Shown: positions 36,774 to 50,963 of the stretch, piece by piece | Position numbering within the stretch: the stretch's first letter is position 1 | Layout: each line of letters opens with the position of its first letter | Origin: Paramecium octaurelia | Taxonomy: Eukaryota > Ciliophora > Oligohymenophorea > Peniculida > Parameciidae | DNA: 64,000 nt | NCBI GenBank assembly: GCA_905182995.1 | Contig: CAJJDP010000055.1 | Coordinates: 186,001 to 250,000 of the forward strand | Direction: 5' to 3' | Program-made: the position numbers and the translations under genes | Notes under the pieces: model-generated | Told to the model about the DNA's origin: nothing | Database searches by the model: none | The model's input: only the letters and a program-made list of their open reading frames with translations

Positions 36774-38107
36774 TACACTTAGTATTAGTATACATGGTAA
36801 TTAGAGCAATAATTGCTTATTCAGATTATAGAATCCAATATTTGTTATTGATAATATTCCAATAACCTTTAAATCATTATATATTTTATTCACTAAGAAA
36901 AAAATCATTTTCACAGTAAACTCAAGCTTAATTAATAATTTAACAGAATTCATAAGAATAAGTGATATGTTTATCTAACGAAAGCAAATAAGATAATTTA
37001 AAATGTGATTTGAATGAGAGTGTAATTGTTAATTAAATAGACTATAATTTTGAATCTCCTAGAATATAATAAGAACATAAATCAATAGGCACTAACAAAA
37101 ATACTATTGAACAAAGAATTATCATAAAAAAACCTATAAATGTGTGGAAAACAACAACAAACTCTTCCGATTCCCCTTAACAAGAACCTATAAAGATAGA
37201 AAACAATATGGACTCTAAATATTCCGATTTAGTTGCAATAATGAGTAATCTTCCCTTTGGAATCCTTTTTGTTGATTAACAGCTAACGATTTTAGAATAT
37301 AATTAAAAAGTGACTTCATTGTTAGGAATTACAAATCCTAATAAAATAATTCCATTTCTAGATGAAGCCATTAAAAAGTAAATAATATAAATGATTATAA
37401 CAGAAGTGGAGAAATTTAAGAAGTACGTTCTGCAAAAAAAATTAAAAAGTCTTTGAGTAAATCCCCAAAAAAATCATATTTTCACCAACAACCTTCCATT
37501 AATCTATAAAAAAGATAAAATGATGAGTAGATATCGGATTTAGCTTCTCAATATTATAATTTTGGGTCCCAATCTAGAATGGACAATGAAAGCTAGTAGG
37601 AAGGAAATTTAAAGTCAATATTTTAAAAGTTTTAGAAGATCAACTAAAGTTAATAAACAGCTGCTTCCAGGGAAACTTTTTAGTTTATTTTAAGATTAGA
37701 TTCTATGGAAAATTCTTATTGTAAATCTAAATATAAGAGTTTAAAACTAAAGATTTTTTAAATTGATGGGAATGGATTATGGGAACAAAATGTCTATTTA
37801 TTTTTATTAGAAAACATTACAAAGAGAGAGGAACTTAAATTGCTTAATCATAAATATAAATTTCAATAAGCCCTTTTAAATTCATTATGTCATGAATTAA
37901 GAACTCCAATTAATGGTGTCATTTCTTAATTATTTGCATTAAAAGACGAATTGATTACTGATTTAATTCAATCACATTTAAATCCTGCAATTGTATCAAC
38001 TAAGAGATTATAATACTAATTAAATGATATTTTGGACTATGCTTAGATTTAGTGCAATGCCTTAACTCTAAATAAATCTTACTTTAAATTGGAGGAAATA
38101 TATTAAT
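36774..38107 (+). repeat. Second copy of the 1,334-bp direct repeat
   Basis: Begins at the first base after the N and runs past the end of copy one into unique sequence at 38108. Offset from the first copy is 1,335 bases, that is the repeat plus the N. Confidence 0.9.
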
Positions 38108-39022
38108 AATTGTAAGAACTATTTAATTTCGAATGTATATAGAAGTAGATCTAACTAGTGATCGAGGATGATCATTAAATCAGATTGCATACAGATAAAG
38201 AGAGATTGCTGAGAGTTTTCATTAATTTACTTGATAATTCGGTTAAATTTACAAATAAAGGAGGGACAATTAAAGTATCATCAGAGATAAATAAAGATCA
38301 ATTGAAATTCATTGTATATGATAATGGATAAGGTATAAAGGATGAAATCATAGAAAAAATTGAAGAATAGGCAGAAATGTTATTCCAAGACTCCATTTAA
38401 TACCATTCTAATAAATTAGGATTGGGATTGAGAATCTCGATGTTACTTTCAGATTACTTATATAAAGAGCAAAAGTTTTAGATAGAATCTACATTTAATT
38501 AATACACTAAAATAAGTTTTAGATTATCAAATTTTATTGAAAATTACTCTTCAGAATTTTAGATGGGCTTTTAATTATCTATGCTAGAAAATAATTGTAG
38601 TTGCAGTAAAATATTGATTGTTGATGATATAATTTGTAATCATATCGCACTTTAGGTTTTACTAAAAAAATTTAAAGTGAAAACTGATAGCGCTTATAAT
38701 GGCAATTCGGCTATAGAGTTAGTAGAACAGAGATTGAAATAATAATGCTGCCAGACTTATCGATTAATTTTTATGGATATAGAAATGCCATAGAAGAATG
38801 GGTTTCAAGCATCTTCGGAAGTATTATAAAATATCATCAATTTAGATATCTTAAAAGTTAATGTAAAATTCTCTCAATGAAAAATGTATAATTACTATGT
38901 ATTCAGCGTATTCTGGTGACGATGATGTTCTGATTGCGAGTTAATGTGGAATGAAAGAAAGAATTTCGAAACCTACAGACATCCAAAAATTGGAGCACAT
39001 TATTAGGAAGTATATACTTTGA
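36774..39022 (+). CDS. Hybrid histidine kinase, 3' part (third of three), with H-box, HATPase and receiver
   Basis: This starts after the N inside the membrane region and repeats the PAS-like part and H-box. It then continues with HATPase (NLLDNSVKFTNKGG; YDNGQGIKD; LGLGLRIS) and a receiver (ILIVDDIICNHIALQ; LIFMDIEMP; SAYSG; SKPTDIQKLE). A 24-25-nt intron after FQASSE matches the intron of the previous kinase. G1 has Gln (TAA) where Val/Ile is common. It ends at TGA 39020-39022. With 35120-35438 it makes a full-length kinase of the same layout as its neighbour at 32.6 kb. Confidence 0.88.
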
Positions 39023-39190
39023 TAATTATTTAATCTCAAAATTTCTAAATTTTAATATACATACTTAAATTATAAGACTAAAAAAATGGTTAAGAAGTAG
39101 AGATAAACAGATTATTTTAATATTAAATTTATTTTTAGTATATTTTCGAAATATGAGTCAACTTATTTTCAAGGGCTATCATTTTATTTT

Positions 39191-41451
39191 TCAAGATCTT
39201 GTTTAATTAAACTCCTTTTCTAAGAAAGGGACGATTTTAATTTTTGATGGTATTTAGCAAATGGTCTTACATCCTAATCGATTTTTTGACAGACTTAATA
39301 AATTAATTCTAATTCAGCTCCTAACATTGAAATAAGTTGCGAATTCAGAGTTTCCGAAGATGATCCAGGTTTCCTTTTGACAATCTCTTCATATGCCTAA
39401 ATTGTAGTTTCCAATTTTACATTATAGATTTATTAATACACATAATTATTAAGAGGCTATGGAATAAAACTAGATCTTTTCTTTTTTCTAATTGATTCAT
39501 GATTCATTCCAATTTTATTTTATCTTTTTTATTTCATCATCATTCTTGTATAAACTAACATCTCTTCTTTACTTGATACGATAAAAACACATTAATACTT
39601 ATCTTACGGAGTTTTGAGTTAGTTTTCCACCATGTTTCTATTGATTTTAAGATCTTCCTCTTCTAAAGTAATTAAAGGTTTTGGGGTAAAATTAAACATG
39701 ACCAATTACTTGGGTGATAATAATACTTCTTTCAATTTATCAATTTCATTCAACCTAGTCAACAATGAGTATATGTCTGATTGCTGAATGATTTAATCAC
39801 TTAGAATTAATAAATCAAATTACTATGCTTTATTCATTAATTAAACCTTTGGAATCTTACTAAATAACATGCCACAAGAAATAAAATTAAAAAATATTTG
39901 AAAGTCTAAATTTATGGGTTTCTTTTTCTAAAACATTTTTTGTAATTAAGTTTAAAAGTAATCTAATCCAGATGAGCAACATAATTTAGTTGATAATCCT
40001 AAGGATATTATAATTATTTACTTTAGTCTTATTTAAGTGGTTATGTCTAACTGTCAGTTATTCTAATTTCATTATCTGCGATAATTGCCTATTACATTTT
40101 TTGGTATATTTAGGAATCCTGGGCATTAAGGCCACTAGTTTAAGTTTCAACAAGAATTTATAGATTGTCATGATATATTTTCTTTTGGTCTGAATCATCA
40201 ATGCTAAAATCATATAGTTTATTTCCCAATTCGACCATATCTAAAGTCAAATAAAAAATACAGTTAATTCTATTATATATAGTCACTAATAGTCCAATAA
40301 AAAAGGAGAATATTTATAGAATACCTCCTATATTGGAAAGTAACTCATCTATTTTTTGATATTGTCTCTAAAATCTAGTTTTGAATGGCTTTTTGCGAAA
40401 TAATAATTTAACAAAAGAGTCATCTATTCTCTCAGTGTAATCTTATTATACATCAGTTGGGTCCAATACATAAAAAGACTTTTCTTCAATCATACTAAAT
40501 TTAATAGTAAGTTCAACTTACCTTATAGGAAGTAAACTTTCGTCATTAAGAAAATCAAATTTAGTAATGAAAGCATTAATAGATTTAGTTAAATTGATGT
40601 TGAATGAAAAAGAAAATGAATCATCTATGAACGGTTGAACATAAGATTCTTTGGACTTATAAGGGTTTATAATCTATTCATATGTGTGTTGTTTTACTTA
40701 ATTGACTGTGAGTAATTTAATTTTGAATGTGTGTTAATCTTATTCACGACAAATAGGTTTCCATTGATTAGTCGAATTATTTTAGCATTCTGAAACTGAC
40801 AGATCAATAAATTGAAACAAGGTGCCTATTAATTATTGTCAAACAAGATACATACTTGATTAGGTTCCTCCAATTTGAATTTCTGAATTTATCCTAATAT
40901 ACATATAACAATAATATCAATACGATGGGCAGAGAAAATTCTATAATTCAAGTTATTAAAATTATTAATGGAAATTGACATTGTTTTCAGCAAAAATTTA
41001 ATTAAAACGATCCAGTGTACATGGAACTAATTCTATTGATTCAGTCCTCTTTTAAAGATCTCCTTATTAACTTCGAGAATAAACTCTATGATTATAATTA
41101 TAGGCTACTTTTAATTCAAAGTTATATTAAAATACGGGTTTTCAATAAAATTATCTTATTCAATCTAAACAGCGAATAAGAAGTTAGAGTTATTGAAAGC
41201 TATCTGATCAACTTTATCATCGTACTCTGAAATTGTAATTACTTTTAACTATTCTTTCTATATAAAGGTAATAAAATTTGTGATGAAAATAGTCATCATA
41301 ATTGCCATCACTCCAATTGAAGCACAACCTCCCAAAATGGTCTTATAGTAAGCTTGCTTATTTATCCTCAAGAACACCATTTATCCAAAAATATCCAGTT
41401 TTGCAATACCTTCTATAATATATTAAAGAAACCTGCTAATACTGAAACCAT
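39191..41451 (-). CDS. Two-span membrane protein, family member E (function unknown)
   Basis: MVSVLAE is joined by a 20-nt intron to GIAKLDIFGQM, then LRINKQAYYKTILGGC and a first span (SIGVMAIMMTIFITNFITF). The ectodomain includes SEYDDKVDQIAFNNSN, matching A. The tail has MFNFTPKPLITLEEE and ends near KIVPFLEKEFNQTRS. E resembles A and B more than C and D in the first span and the FNFTPKP tail. It lies tail-to-tail with the histidine kinase, about 170 bp apart. Function unknown. Confidence 0.8.
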
Positions 41452-43365
41452 TACTAAATAATTATGTTATTTTTTATATTATTCGTTGCTTTAATTGACT
41501 TAAGCAAAAGTATAATTAAAACTATGGATTATAAACTATTTTTACAATAAATGATATCCCCTTGTATATATTTCCTCTTGCAATAAAATAAAATAAAGAA
41601 AAAGAATACTTAAGTTGCGAAAGTTAGTAGAAATCATCAAATATTTTATTTTATTATAAGAAATAACACATATTAAACGAAATATGAATTTAGATCCATG
41701 GTTGCTAGACTGTTCTCATAATATAGTTATTTAAATCAAATAGAGGAGGATATTTAACACTAAAATGAAGAATTCTAATAGTAAGGAATTAAATTTAATA
41801 AAAGTATCAAGAGACAAAAATAATCATTTTATTTTGAGTAAACTTTTTTTTACTTTAATGAGCAATTAACCGAGAATAAGTTGACATGCAGCAGATTGAA
41901 TTATAAAACTAATAAATTAATACAATTATGAATTTTAAAAATATTAACACAGTTAGACAATATAAATTAAAAGATAAATAGAAATATTTTAGAGCTAAAT
42001 TTACCTAAAAAAATACAAGGAGAGCCTAGTTTTATTTAAAGTAGTATAATATTCATAGCAGGATAAGATTTATAATATTTCCTGAAATATTACTTTTATA
42101 GGAGATAATCAACGTTTTAGCTTGTTATAGAAATTTCAATGCTGCTATTCAAACTCTAAACTTTACTTTGAAATGCCTTATTCTTTAATACAAAATTCTG
42201 ATCCCCAAAAAGTTAGGAAGAAATAGAAAAATAAATTTTGATTTACAACTTATCGTTAGAATCCAATTTATAAAAATAAAGGAGTAAAATATCTATCTCT
42301 TCTTACATTTTGTTATAAAGCATGATAAATAAAAATTCTATTTATCTAAAAATATCTTCATACATTATATTTTAAATTGAAGTACAAAATCATAGCATAA
42401 TGACAATAAACTATTAGAAAATAAATTGCAGATTTTATTTATTCAATAAATCAAGAAAAAAAATTAAAATCTTTGAGATTTTTGAATCCTAATTCATAAG
42501 AGATAATGAAAATTGAGCAAGGAAAGTTATACTCTTTGAATCAACCCTATGAACCTTATGAAAACACTCCATAGATATTTTATTCTTATGCTTTCTTTAT
42601 AAAAGGTTGCAATCAAAAATTTATATATTTTTACAATAAGCTAAATTAAACGCCTGGACAAGTATATGATAAAAATAACAATTAGAATTCTTGAATCCTT
42701 AAAAATAATGAAAGATAGTGTAATCTCTATTCTAAAATAGTAACTACTTAATAATGTTGAATATATACCTGAAACTTATGTGATTTTAGGAGAAAATACA
42801 TTTACTTATCAAATTATTATTCTAAATATCAAATTTTAGATGATTATATTAGAATATAAATTATTCAAAAACTTTAGACATTCATTATTCAAAATTTTAA
42901 TCTATAAAGAAAATAAGTCAAAATACTTGGCGATATATAGCCAAAAATTCTGTTAAGAAAACATTACTTCAATGAACATCAGGCTTGTAAAATTACAATA
43001 AAGTAAATTTGATTTTTGGATTTTTCCTTAAATTTCATTCTTAATTGCCTCACCTAAGAATAATAATATATTTAATATTGCATATTTTTAATACAGATAT
43101 AATTTTGTATACAAACCTTAAATACTACATTATATAACTTCTATCTATTGATATAAAAATAAAATAGAAAACATTTAAATTTTAATCGCAAAAGTAAAAG
43201 AAATTAAAAAATGGATTTTTACCAATTTACCAATATTGGATGAAATGATCTTTAAGATAAACTCATATTTTCGTTATTTTATATTAATTATTAAAATGAA
43301 TTTCAATAGTCCTCCATACAAATATAAAGAATCTATAATATAAATTTTAAAATTAAATAATAAAT
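41452..43365. other. Long region without an intact gene
   Basis: About 1.9 kb, the longest gap in the window. Plus-strand open frames include 41684-41883 (MNLDPWLLDCSHN), one from about 41886 to 42375, and 42709-43152 (MKDSVISILKQQ, including NVEYIPETYVILGENTF). They carry protein-like patches but no domain I know, and no introns join them convincingly. It could be a decayed gene, or a fast-evolving one with errors. Confidence 0.35.
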
Positions 43366-44620
<1,255 letters not shown>

Positions 44621-44682
44621 TTTAATTAATATTATTTATAGATGTGGGTAAAGGGGATTTGTTTATATAATTAAATTTAAAT

Positions 44683-46150
44683 ATGAAGCTGAAGAGGTTT
44701 CTCTTGAGATACTACCCTCCTGGCATCATTCTAGAGTACATTCGCAGTAATGGAGAATAGGAGACTAAGTCTATTGATTTGTTAAATCTAAGCAATGAGT
44801 AAGGATAGCAATTTATCGATAGCACTGATGTAGATCAGCTGGTTGATGAAATTGTGATGGAGGAACCGATCATTTCAGAAAATAGAAAGCCATAACTAGC
44901 AGCATTGATTCGCAGTATCAACTAATTAAATTTAGAACTAATTGAAAAGATCGAATCAAAGAAGGAGCAATCATTTGAGTTGTTCAAGACTCTCAAAGCA
45001 CACATGTTGCCTCTAACAAATTGCGCATTCAACAAGAACGGGGACAAGTAATGATTCCACTATGTAGATTCATCACAGGTAGTTATGATAGAACTTGTAA
45101 AGTATGGGACACTTTCACAGGAGAATAATTGGTCTCTTTGGAAGGTCATAAGAATGTCGTATATTGCATAGCGTTCAACAACCCCTTTGGGTAGTCTATA
45201 ATCGTTATTTCCATAGGGATCGCGTTGTGACAGGCTCTTTTGATAAAACTGCTAAAATTTGGGATGCCACTTCAGGAAAGTGTCTATAGACCCTTGTTGG
45301 ACATTAATATGAAATAGTTTGTATTTCCTTTGATCCTCATTCCTTACTTGTGGCAACAGGTTCAATGGATAAAACTGCAAGGTTATGGGATGTTGAAACA
45401 GGAAAATAAATAGCTAGATTGGATGGACATGAAGGTGAAATTGTCAGTTTGCATTTCAATTCTGATGGCGATAAATTGCTTACAGGTTCATTTGATAAAA
45501 CTGCAATGGTAAGGCGTATTCATCACATCATAGATTTGGGATGTGAGATCTGGTGAATGTATACACATTTTAGATGAACACACAGGTGAGATTTCAAGTA
45601 CTTAATTTGAATTTACAGGAGACTATTGCGCTACTGGTTCAATAGATAAGTAATCTAACTTATATATTTATATAGAACTTGTAAAATTTGGGATATCAAA
45701 ACAGGAAAATGTATAGAAACACTTCGAGGACATTAAGATGAAGTACAAGATATCTGCTTCAATTCCACAGGTTTCTATTTTCATCTATCATCTCTAAGGA
45801 ACCAGATTAGTCACAGTCTCAGCTGATGCAACTGGAAGACTATACAATGTAAATTCTGGATAATGTGTTGCCCAACTCTTAGGACACAAAGGGGAAATCT
45901 CTAAAGTTGCTTTCAATCCCTCGGGAAACAAAATCATTACTGCCAGTGCAGATAATACAGCTAGAATATTGTAAAATTCATCTTAATCTTTTTCAGTTCA
46001 GAAACTGGAGAATGTTTGTAAGTATTGGAAGGTCACACTGATGAAATATTTAGTTGTGCATTCAATTATGAAGGAGATATCATAATCACAGGATCTAAAG
46101 ATAACACATGCAAAATTTGGAAGGAAACTAATCTGTAAGTTAAAAAATGA
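44683..46150 (+). CDS. DAW1: DAW1/ODA16 homologue, WD40 adaptor for axonemal dynein transport
   Basis: [19 protein letters not shown] and [10 protein letters not shown] are the hallmark N-terminus of DAW1/ODA16 (WDR69). The blades follow in order: [69 protein letters not shown] and last [30 protein letters not shown] near the end is very close to the animal protein. Seven short introns of 20 to 28 nt fall between or within blades. In Chlamydomonas and animals this protein links outer dynein arms to the IFT machinery (IFT46) for delivery into cilia. It lies 62 bp from the divergent actin gene, so they share a promoter region. Confidence 0.95.
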
Positions 46151-46374
46151 CTGTTTCCATATATATATCTATATATATTCATCAAATATTCTATGGATGC
46201 GATAGGAATGTCTAATCCGTCGCATTTTCTCTGTATTAAAAATATTGTTAACTCGATTAAAATAGTAATAGATTTGATCTGTCATTTAAAGCTAACGTTG
46301 TGTTTGTTGGAAAAGATTCAATGAATTGAGTATTTTCTGATAAATATTCAAGCATATAATTAATTACATTATAA

Positions 46375-48299
46375 ATGGATGACAATGTATAAGAGTCAGC
46401 TTACTTACTCAGCATTGCATATCTATTGTTGGGTTTGATTTTTATATTCCTGGCTTTATATAGCATACCTTGTTTATGGAAGGCTTGGAAATGTAGACAA
46501 TTCTTCCCAAAAGTTTTTTATTTGTTTATATTGGCAATCTGCTGTGATCAAGCTACATACTAGTTACTCTATTTATATGAAGTATTTTGAACTTATTTCA
46601 AAGGTCATTACAGCAATAAAGAAAGAAAAAGATGATTAGTCATAAACAGAATCATTCCGCATTATATTCTTTCAAACTATCTATGTTCCAGATGCTATAT
46701 TTTTTGTGATTTACTTCTCATTATTTTGGCAGTTCTTAATAATGATGCATCACGGTAGAATTAAAACTGGTAGCATTGATATTGGTAAAAAAAATCATTA
46801 ATATCAGGAAAAAGGAACTGGAATCCAGAACAAGGAAATTCCAAAGTGCGTCTAATATTATACTTATACATCATAGGCTAAGCTATTGTGATATGGCAAT
46901 TCATGGCTTAAGAATTATCACCCAAAGCAATAATGATATGTGATATAGCTGTTAATGCTTCTGTTCCAATAATTGTGATAATAATGGTTTTGTACCTAAA
47001 TATTAAATTCTCTGGATCACCGTTTGTTTCAAACAGGTATGAAAAGAGTAACAATAAAATACAATAACTTTTATGGATATGGATTTTACTAAGAATTCCT
47101 TAATTGGCTGTTAATGTAATAGTTGTTGTTTACAATGATGATTTAATAGCTTTAATGGGTGGAAAATTAGAAGTAACCTTTATCGAATAGCTTTTATTGA
47201 TTTTGTTTATAGTTGGTGATATTATTATTGTTTAAATTATTCCTGTTTTGATGGCAATGTCTAATAGTTTTTTGAGTGCATTACTGCTTGATCACATCAA
47301 AATAAATTAAATTATTAGTGTAGAAGCTTTTTCTGGTGATATGGATCAATAATAGTAGACGTAGGGGATAGTTCCAACGAAAAATACAACAAAAGATTAC
47401 TCCTTATTTATTAACTTAAAGTTAAAGGACTTAGAAATCAATGATAGATAATTCTTTAGAAAATATAATGGGTTTGGAGAAATTAAAATTGCAACTTTGC
47501 AAAAAGACTCTTAGAAATATGCATTAAGAGTTGTGTAATTTAAAGAACTTAGCACTTTTTTAATTGACGAAACAAAATAAGAAATTTAAACGATCAATAA
47601 CATTAGAAAGGGATATAAATTATTTTGGTTTGATTGTAATGAATCTAGTATTTATCTTTTATCTAAATTTTATCCAAATTCAAATTTAAATAACTTTATT
47701 CATAAAAATACAGATATTGGAAATGAACAAATAAAGGTTATTACTACCTCTTACACTAATAAATAACTATCAATTCGAGTTAATATTGCTACTGATCTGA
47801 TTAAGGAAATCCAGAATTTGCATGACTAAAATATCATTCATGGACATCTAAACTCCAATAATGTTTTATTTACAGATAAATTTAAAATAAAAATTGTTGA
47901 TTATGGACTAAGAGCTATTAAAAAATATGCTAGTTTGGTTAATGGATATTGCAACAAGAATGGATTTACGGCACCTGAATGTTTAAATGATAGAGGAAGT
48001 GTAGTTTCCTAGATGGCCATAAAGGAATCAGATATATATTCATTTGGAATGATTCTCTATCATTTATTTACAGAAACTGCACCCTTTTTTGTAAATATAT
48101 ATTTCCTATGTAGAATATGCCACAAAAAGACATAGTACAACTAGTTAAAGAATAGTAATCTAGGCCCAAAATTCCAGAATCATTTAATTCAAATATAGCA
48201 ACTTTAATAAGATGTTGTTGGTAATAAGAACCATTCAAACGACCAAATTCCAGTTAGATTCTTTAGACCTTAAAACAAATATCAGAAAGCTTAGAATGA
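46375..48299 (+). CDS. Seven-span receptor-like protein with C-terminal pseudokinase
   Basis: MDDNVQESAYLL opens a hydrophobic half with about seven spans (LLLGLIFIFLALYSI; FYLFILAICC; AIFFVIYFSLFW; LILYLYIIGQAIVIWQF; CDIAVNASVPIIVIIMVLY; LLWIWILLRIP; LLLILFIVGDIIIVQIIPVL). A linker and a kinase fold follow: RVVQFKEL, the catalytic loop position reads HGHLNSNNVLF (Asp replaced by His), DFG reads DYG, then FTAPECLNDRG and ESDIYSFGMILYHLF. Loss of the HRD Asp means no normal catalysis. Introns are 22, 23 and 23 nt. A GPCR-like membrane part fused to a pseudokinase is unusual outside ciliates and related protists. Function unknown; probably ligand sensing with scaffold output. Confidence 0.85.
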
Positions 48300-48999
48300 A
48301 AACTTATATATATATTTATTAATTTAATTATATTATAATTTATTCTCTTTGGAAAAATTAGTTTATCAATACAATATTATGTTATAATTATTTTCAATTC
48401 ATAATGCCTCATTTCATAAAAGTCATGATGAATAAGCATTGTATTAATATGAATTTTGTATTTAATTTCAATTATTTATAAACCTAATTCAAACAATTGA
48501 AACAGAGAAATTTAACTTTTATTTTTCTCACATATCTTCATCTCCTGGTTATAGATTCGTTATTATGCTATTATTTTTCTAGGGTAATATTTCTAAAAAG
48601 CCCTCTCAAAGATTAATTTTATTGTAGCTTAATATAAAGTAAGTATGATAAATTTAGACTTTACTTTTAAAGTTTGTTTGCTTCTCCTTATATGATATTT
48701 TCCAAATTATAAGTTCAGATAAGCATGATGTTGAAGCAATACCAAATAATGAAAAACTTTAAATTTAACATTTTTCCTAATTCTTTCAGCTTTAAGAGTT
48801 TCCATAACTAATCGTAGTAATTGACTCAAATTGGATATTGTGTGTATTAATTTAATTTTATTGGATTATGAGCTTAGATTTTGTTTGTTTTTTTCGATTA
48901 TAAATTAATGTAAATAAAAATTTCACAATTTAAATTAATTTTTTTTTTAAATTGATGAATTATCTATATGGAAAATAAATTATTAACATATTCAATTAA
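48300..48999. other. Intergenic region with one low-confidence ORF
   Basis: A plus ORF from 48403 to about 48870 (MPHFIKVMMNKHC, about 155 codons) is the only frame of note. Its composition is Phe/Leu/Asn/Lys-rich and it has no domain. An ORF of this length can arise by chance when only TGA is a stop, so I do not call a gene. Confidence 0.4.
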
Positions 49000-50374
49000 A
49001 TGAAATTGCTCTCCGAATTTTCATTGCTGAATATCGGAAATCTTATCTGTTGTCTTGGTTTATCATTAATAGCTCCCTTTTATCCAACATATGCAGAAAA
49101 ATTTGATGTATCAGGATCCTTATTAGGTCTAATTTTTGGTATTAATCCAATAGGAGGAATATTGTCTTCCTTAATTGTTGGAAAAATTCTAAATAAAGTA
49201 AGATTTTGTACTTATTTATATAAAGAACAACCAAGCCAATATTTTATCCTTAGGAATGCTTATTCAATCTATTGGAATGTTTTGTTATCCACTTTTAACA
49301 TTTACGACTAATAGAACAATATTTATTACAATTTCTTTATTAGGAAGGTTTATAAGTGGATTTGTAAATATATTATAAAGATTATAGGGAGCATAAACAT
49401 TTGTAACCCCGCTTTATGCCATTATTACATAGAGATATGCAGATTCAATCAATTAAAAAATGGCTACAACAGAATTTTTTTCCTCATTTGGTTATTTATG
49501 TGGTCCAGTAATCGGATCAGTCTTATATACACTAGGAGGATTTTCATTTCCATTTCTACTTTTTGCTTCCTTTTCTGTTGTCATAGCCATAATAATTAAA
49601 TTACAATTTGAGAATTAGGAAAAAAAAGCCATTAATGAAATTAACGAACCTGTCATCTCTGATATATACGATATCGAAAGTCCATCAACAACACTATTTT
49701 AAAATGAGGAAACTGATGCATCAATTGGTTATTATGACCTTATCAAATATTTCCCCGTATCATCATCATTATTTGTGATGTTAGCATTATGTATCACTTT
49801 TACATTTTATTATCCAACTTATGCAATTTATTTTGAAGAGAATTTTAACATTCCCCCAGAACATGTAGGCTTTTACATGTCTGCAGTTTCATTAGCCTAT
49901 AGTGTTGGAGCATTGACTGTATCAAGAATTACTGTGAATAAATCAAAAGCTATTTTTATAGGGATGGTTTTTGTGTCGATAGCATAATTTTTTATGGGTC
50001 CAGATCCACTAATGAATATCAGTCCCAAGATTTTCATAACTGTTAGTGCTTAAGCTACATTTGGATTTTTTTCTGCGCCACCTTATATTATGGCTCTCCC
50101 TAAAATTACAGAAGAATTATAAGCGAAATTTCAAAAGTCAGATCACGATAAATGTAACTCCTTAGCATCTGGTTTATTTAATGCGGTGATATCAACTGGA
50201 GATTTTTTAGGTCCAGTATTTTCAGGAGTTTTGGATGAGTTCTTTTCCTTTCAAAGGTCATGCAGTTATTTAGGTTTATATTTAGTTGCAACAACTTTTC
50301 TATTTCTTCCAAATCTATTTAATTCCAAGAAAATTAAGTAAATTTAAATTAAATCTTATAAAGAATATTTATGA
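49000..50374 (+). CDS. Major facilitator superfamily transporter (SLC18B1-like)
   Basis: MKLLSEFSLLNIGNLI starts span 1, followed by LIAPFYPTYAEKFDVSGSLL and LIFGINPIGGILSSLIVGK, the loop pattern of MFS proteins in the vesicular-amine/SLC18B1 group. A 28-nt intron follows. The two halves are linked by an acidic loop (EPVISDIYDIESPSTT). The second half repeats the start with CITFTFYYPTYAIYFEENFN and SAVSLAYSVGALTVSR. About twelve spans in 448 aa, the usual size. The substrate cannot be read from sequence; SLC18-like is a guess from the PFYP motif. Confidence 0.85.
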
Positions 50375-50963
50375 TGTAATAATTTCATTTGTTTATGATT
50401 TCTATATATTAATCAATATAAATTGTTCTCAAATATAAGTAATTTGAAAGAGATCAAAAGTAGATACCAATAGTAGTATATTTATGATTGAATAAATATA
50501 GAGATTTTCAAACATAAAACCTATTTTCTAACTAATACAATGAAGCTAGGAGAATGCCAATACAAAAATTTAAAGAATCAATTGAACAAAAGAGACAAAT
50601 TTCTTGCAAATCTAGTATATCTAAATGATACAATATTCATTCAAAAGAACAGTTTAGTTAGTTTATGAAATTATAAAAGACATCAGTGTTCTGGAATATT
50701 AATACTATCTAACATTATTTATAATCCAATTGGATAAGAGTCACCAAGCTTGAATTGAAGATCTTTAAAACAAAATTTTTTTATTTGTATATTTTTTGAT
50801 CTTATTTGCTAATGAGTTATTATTTTCATTTTTTTTTACTCTGATCCTTATTATTTAAATAACAAATATCACCAAAGGAAACAAATTGAACAATAATAGA
50901 CAATAATTCCTTTGGTTATGATTGGAAATCAACATGATAAATTAATTTATTATTAAATTTAAT
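50375..50963. other. Intergenic region
   Basis: About 590 bp between two plus-strand genes. No frame, RNA or repeat that I can support; it should hold the terminator of the transporter and the promoter of the CHCH gene. Confidence 0.5.

Noticed and set aside
35120-39022. Two separate tandem histidine kinase genes here
   Set aside because: The copies are identical by eye and abut an N, so a single gene with an assembly duplication is simpler.
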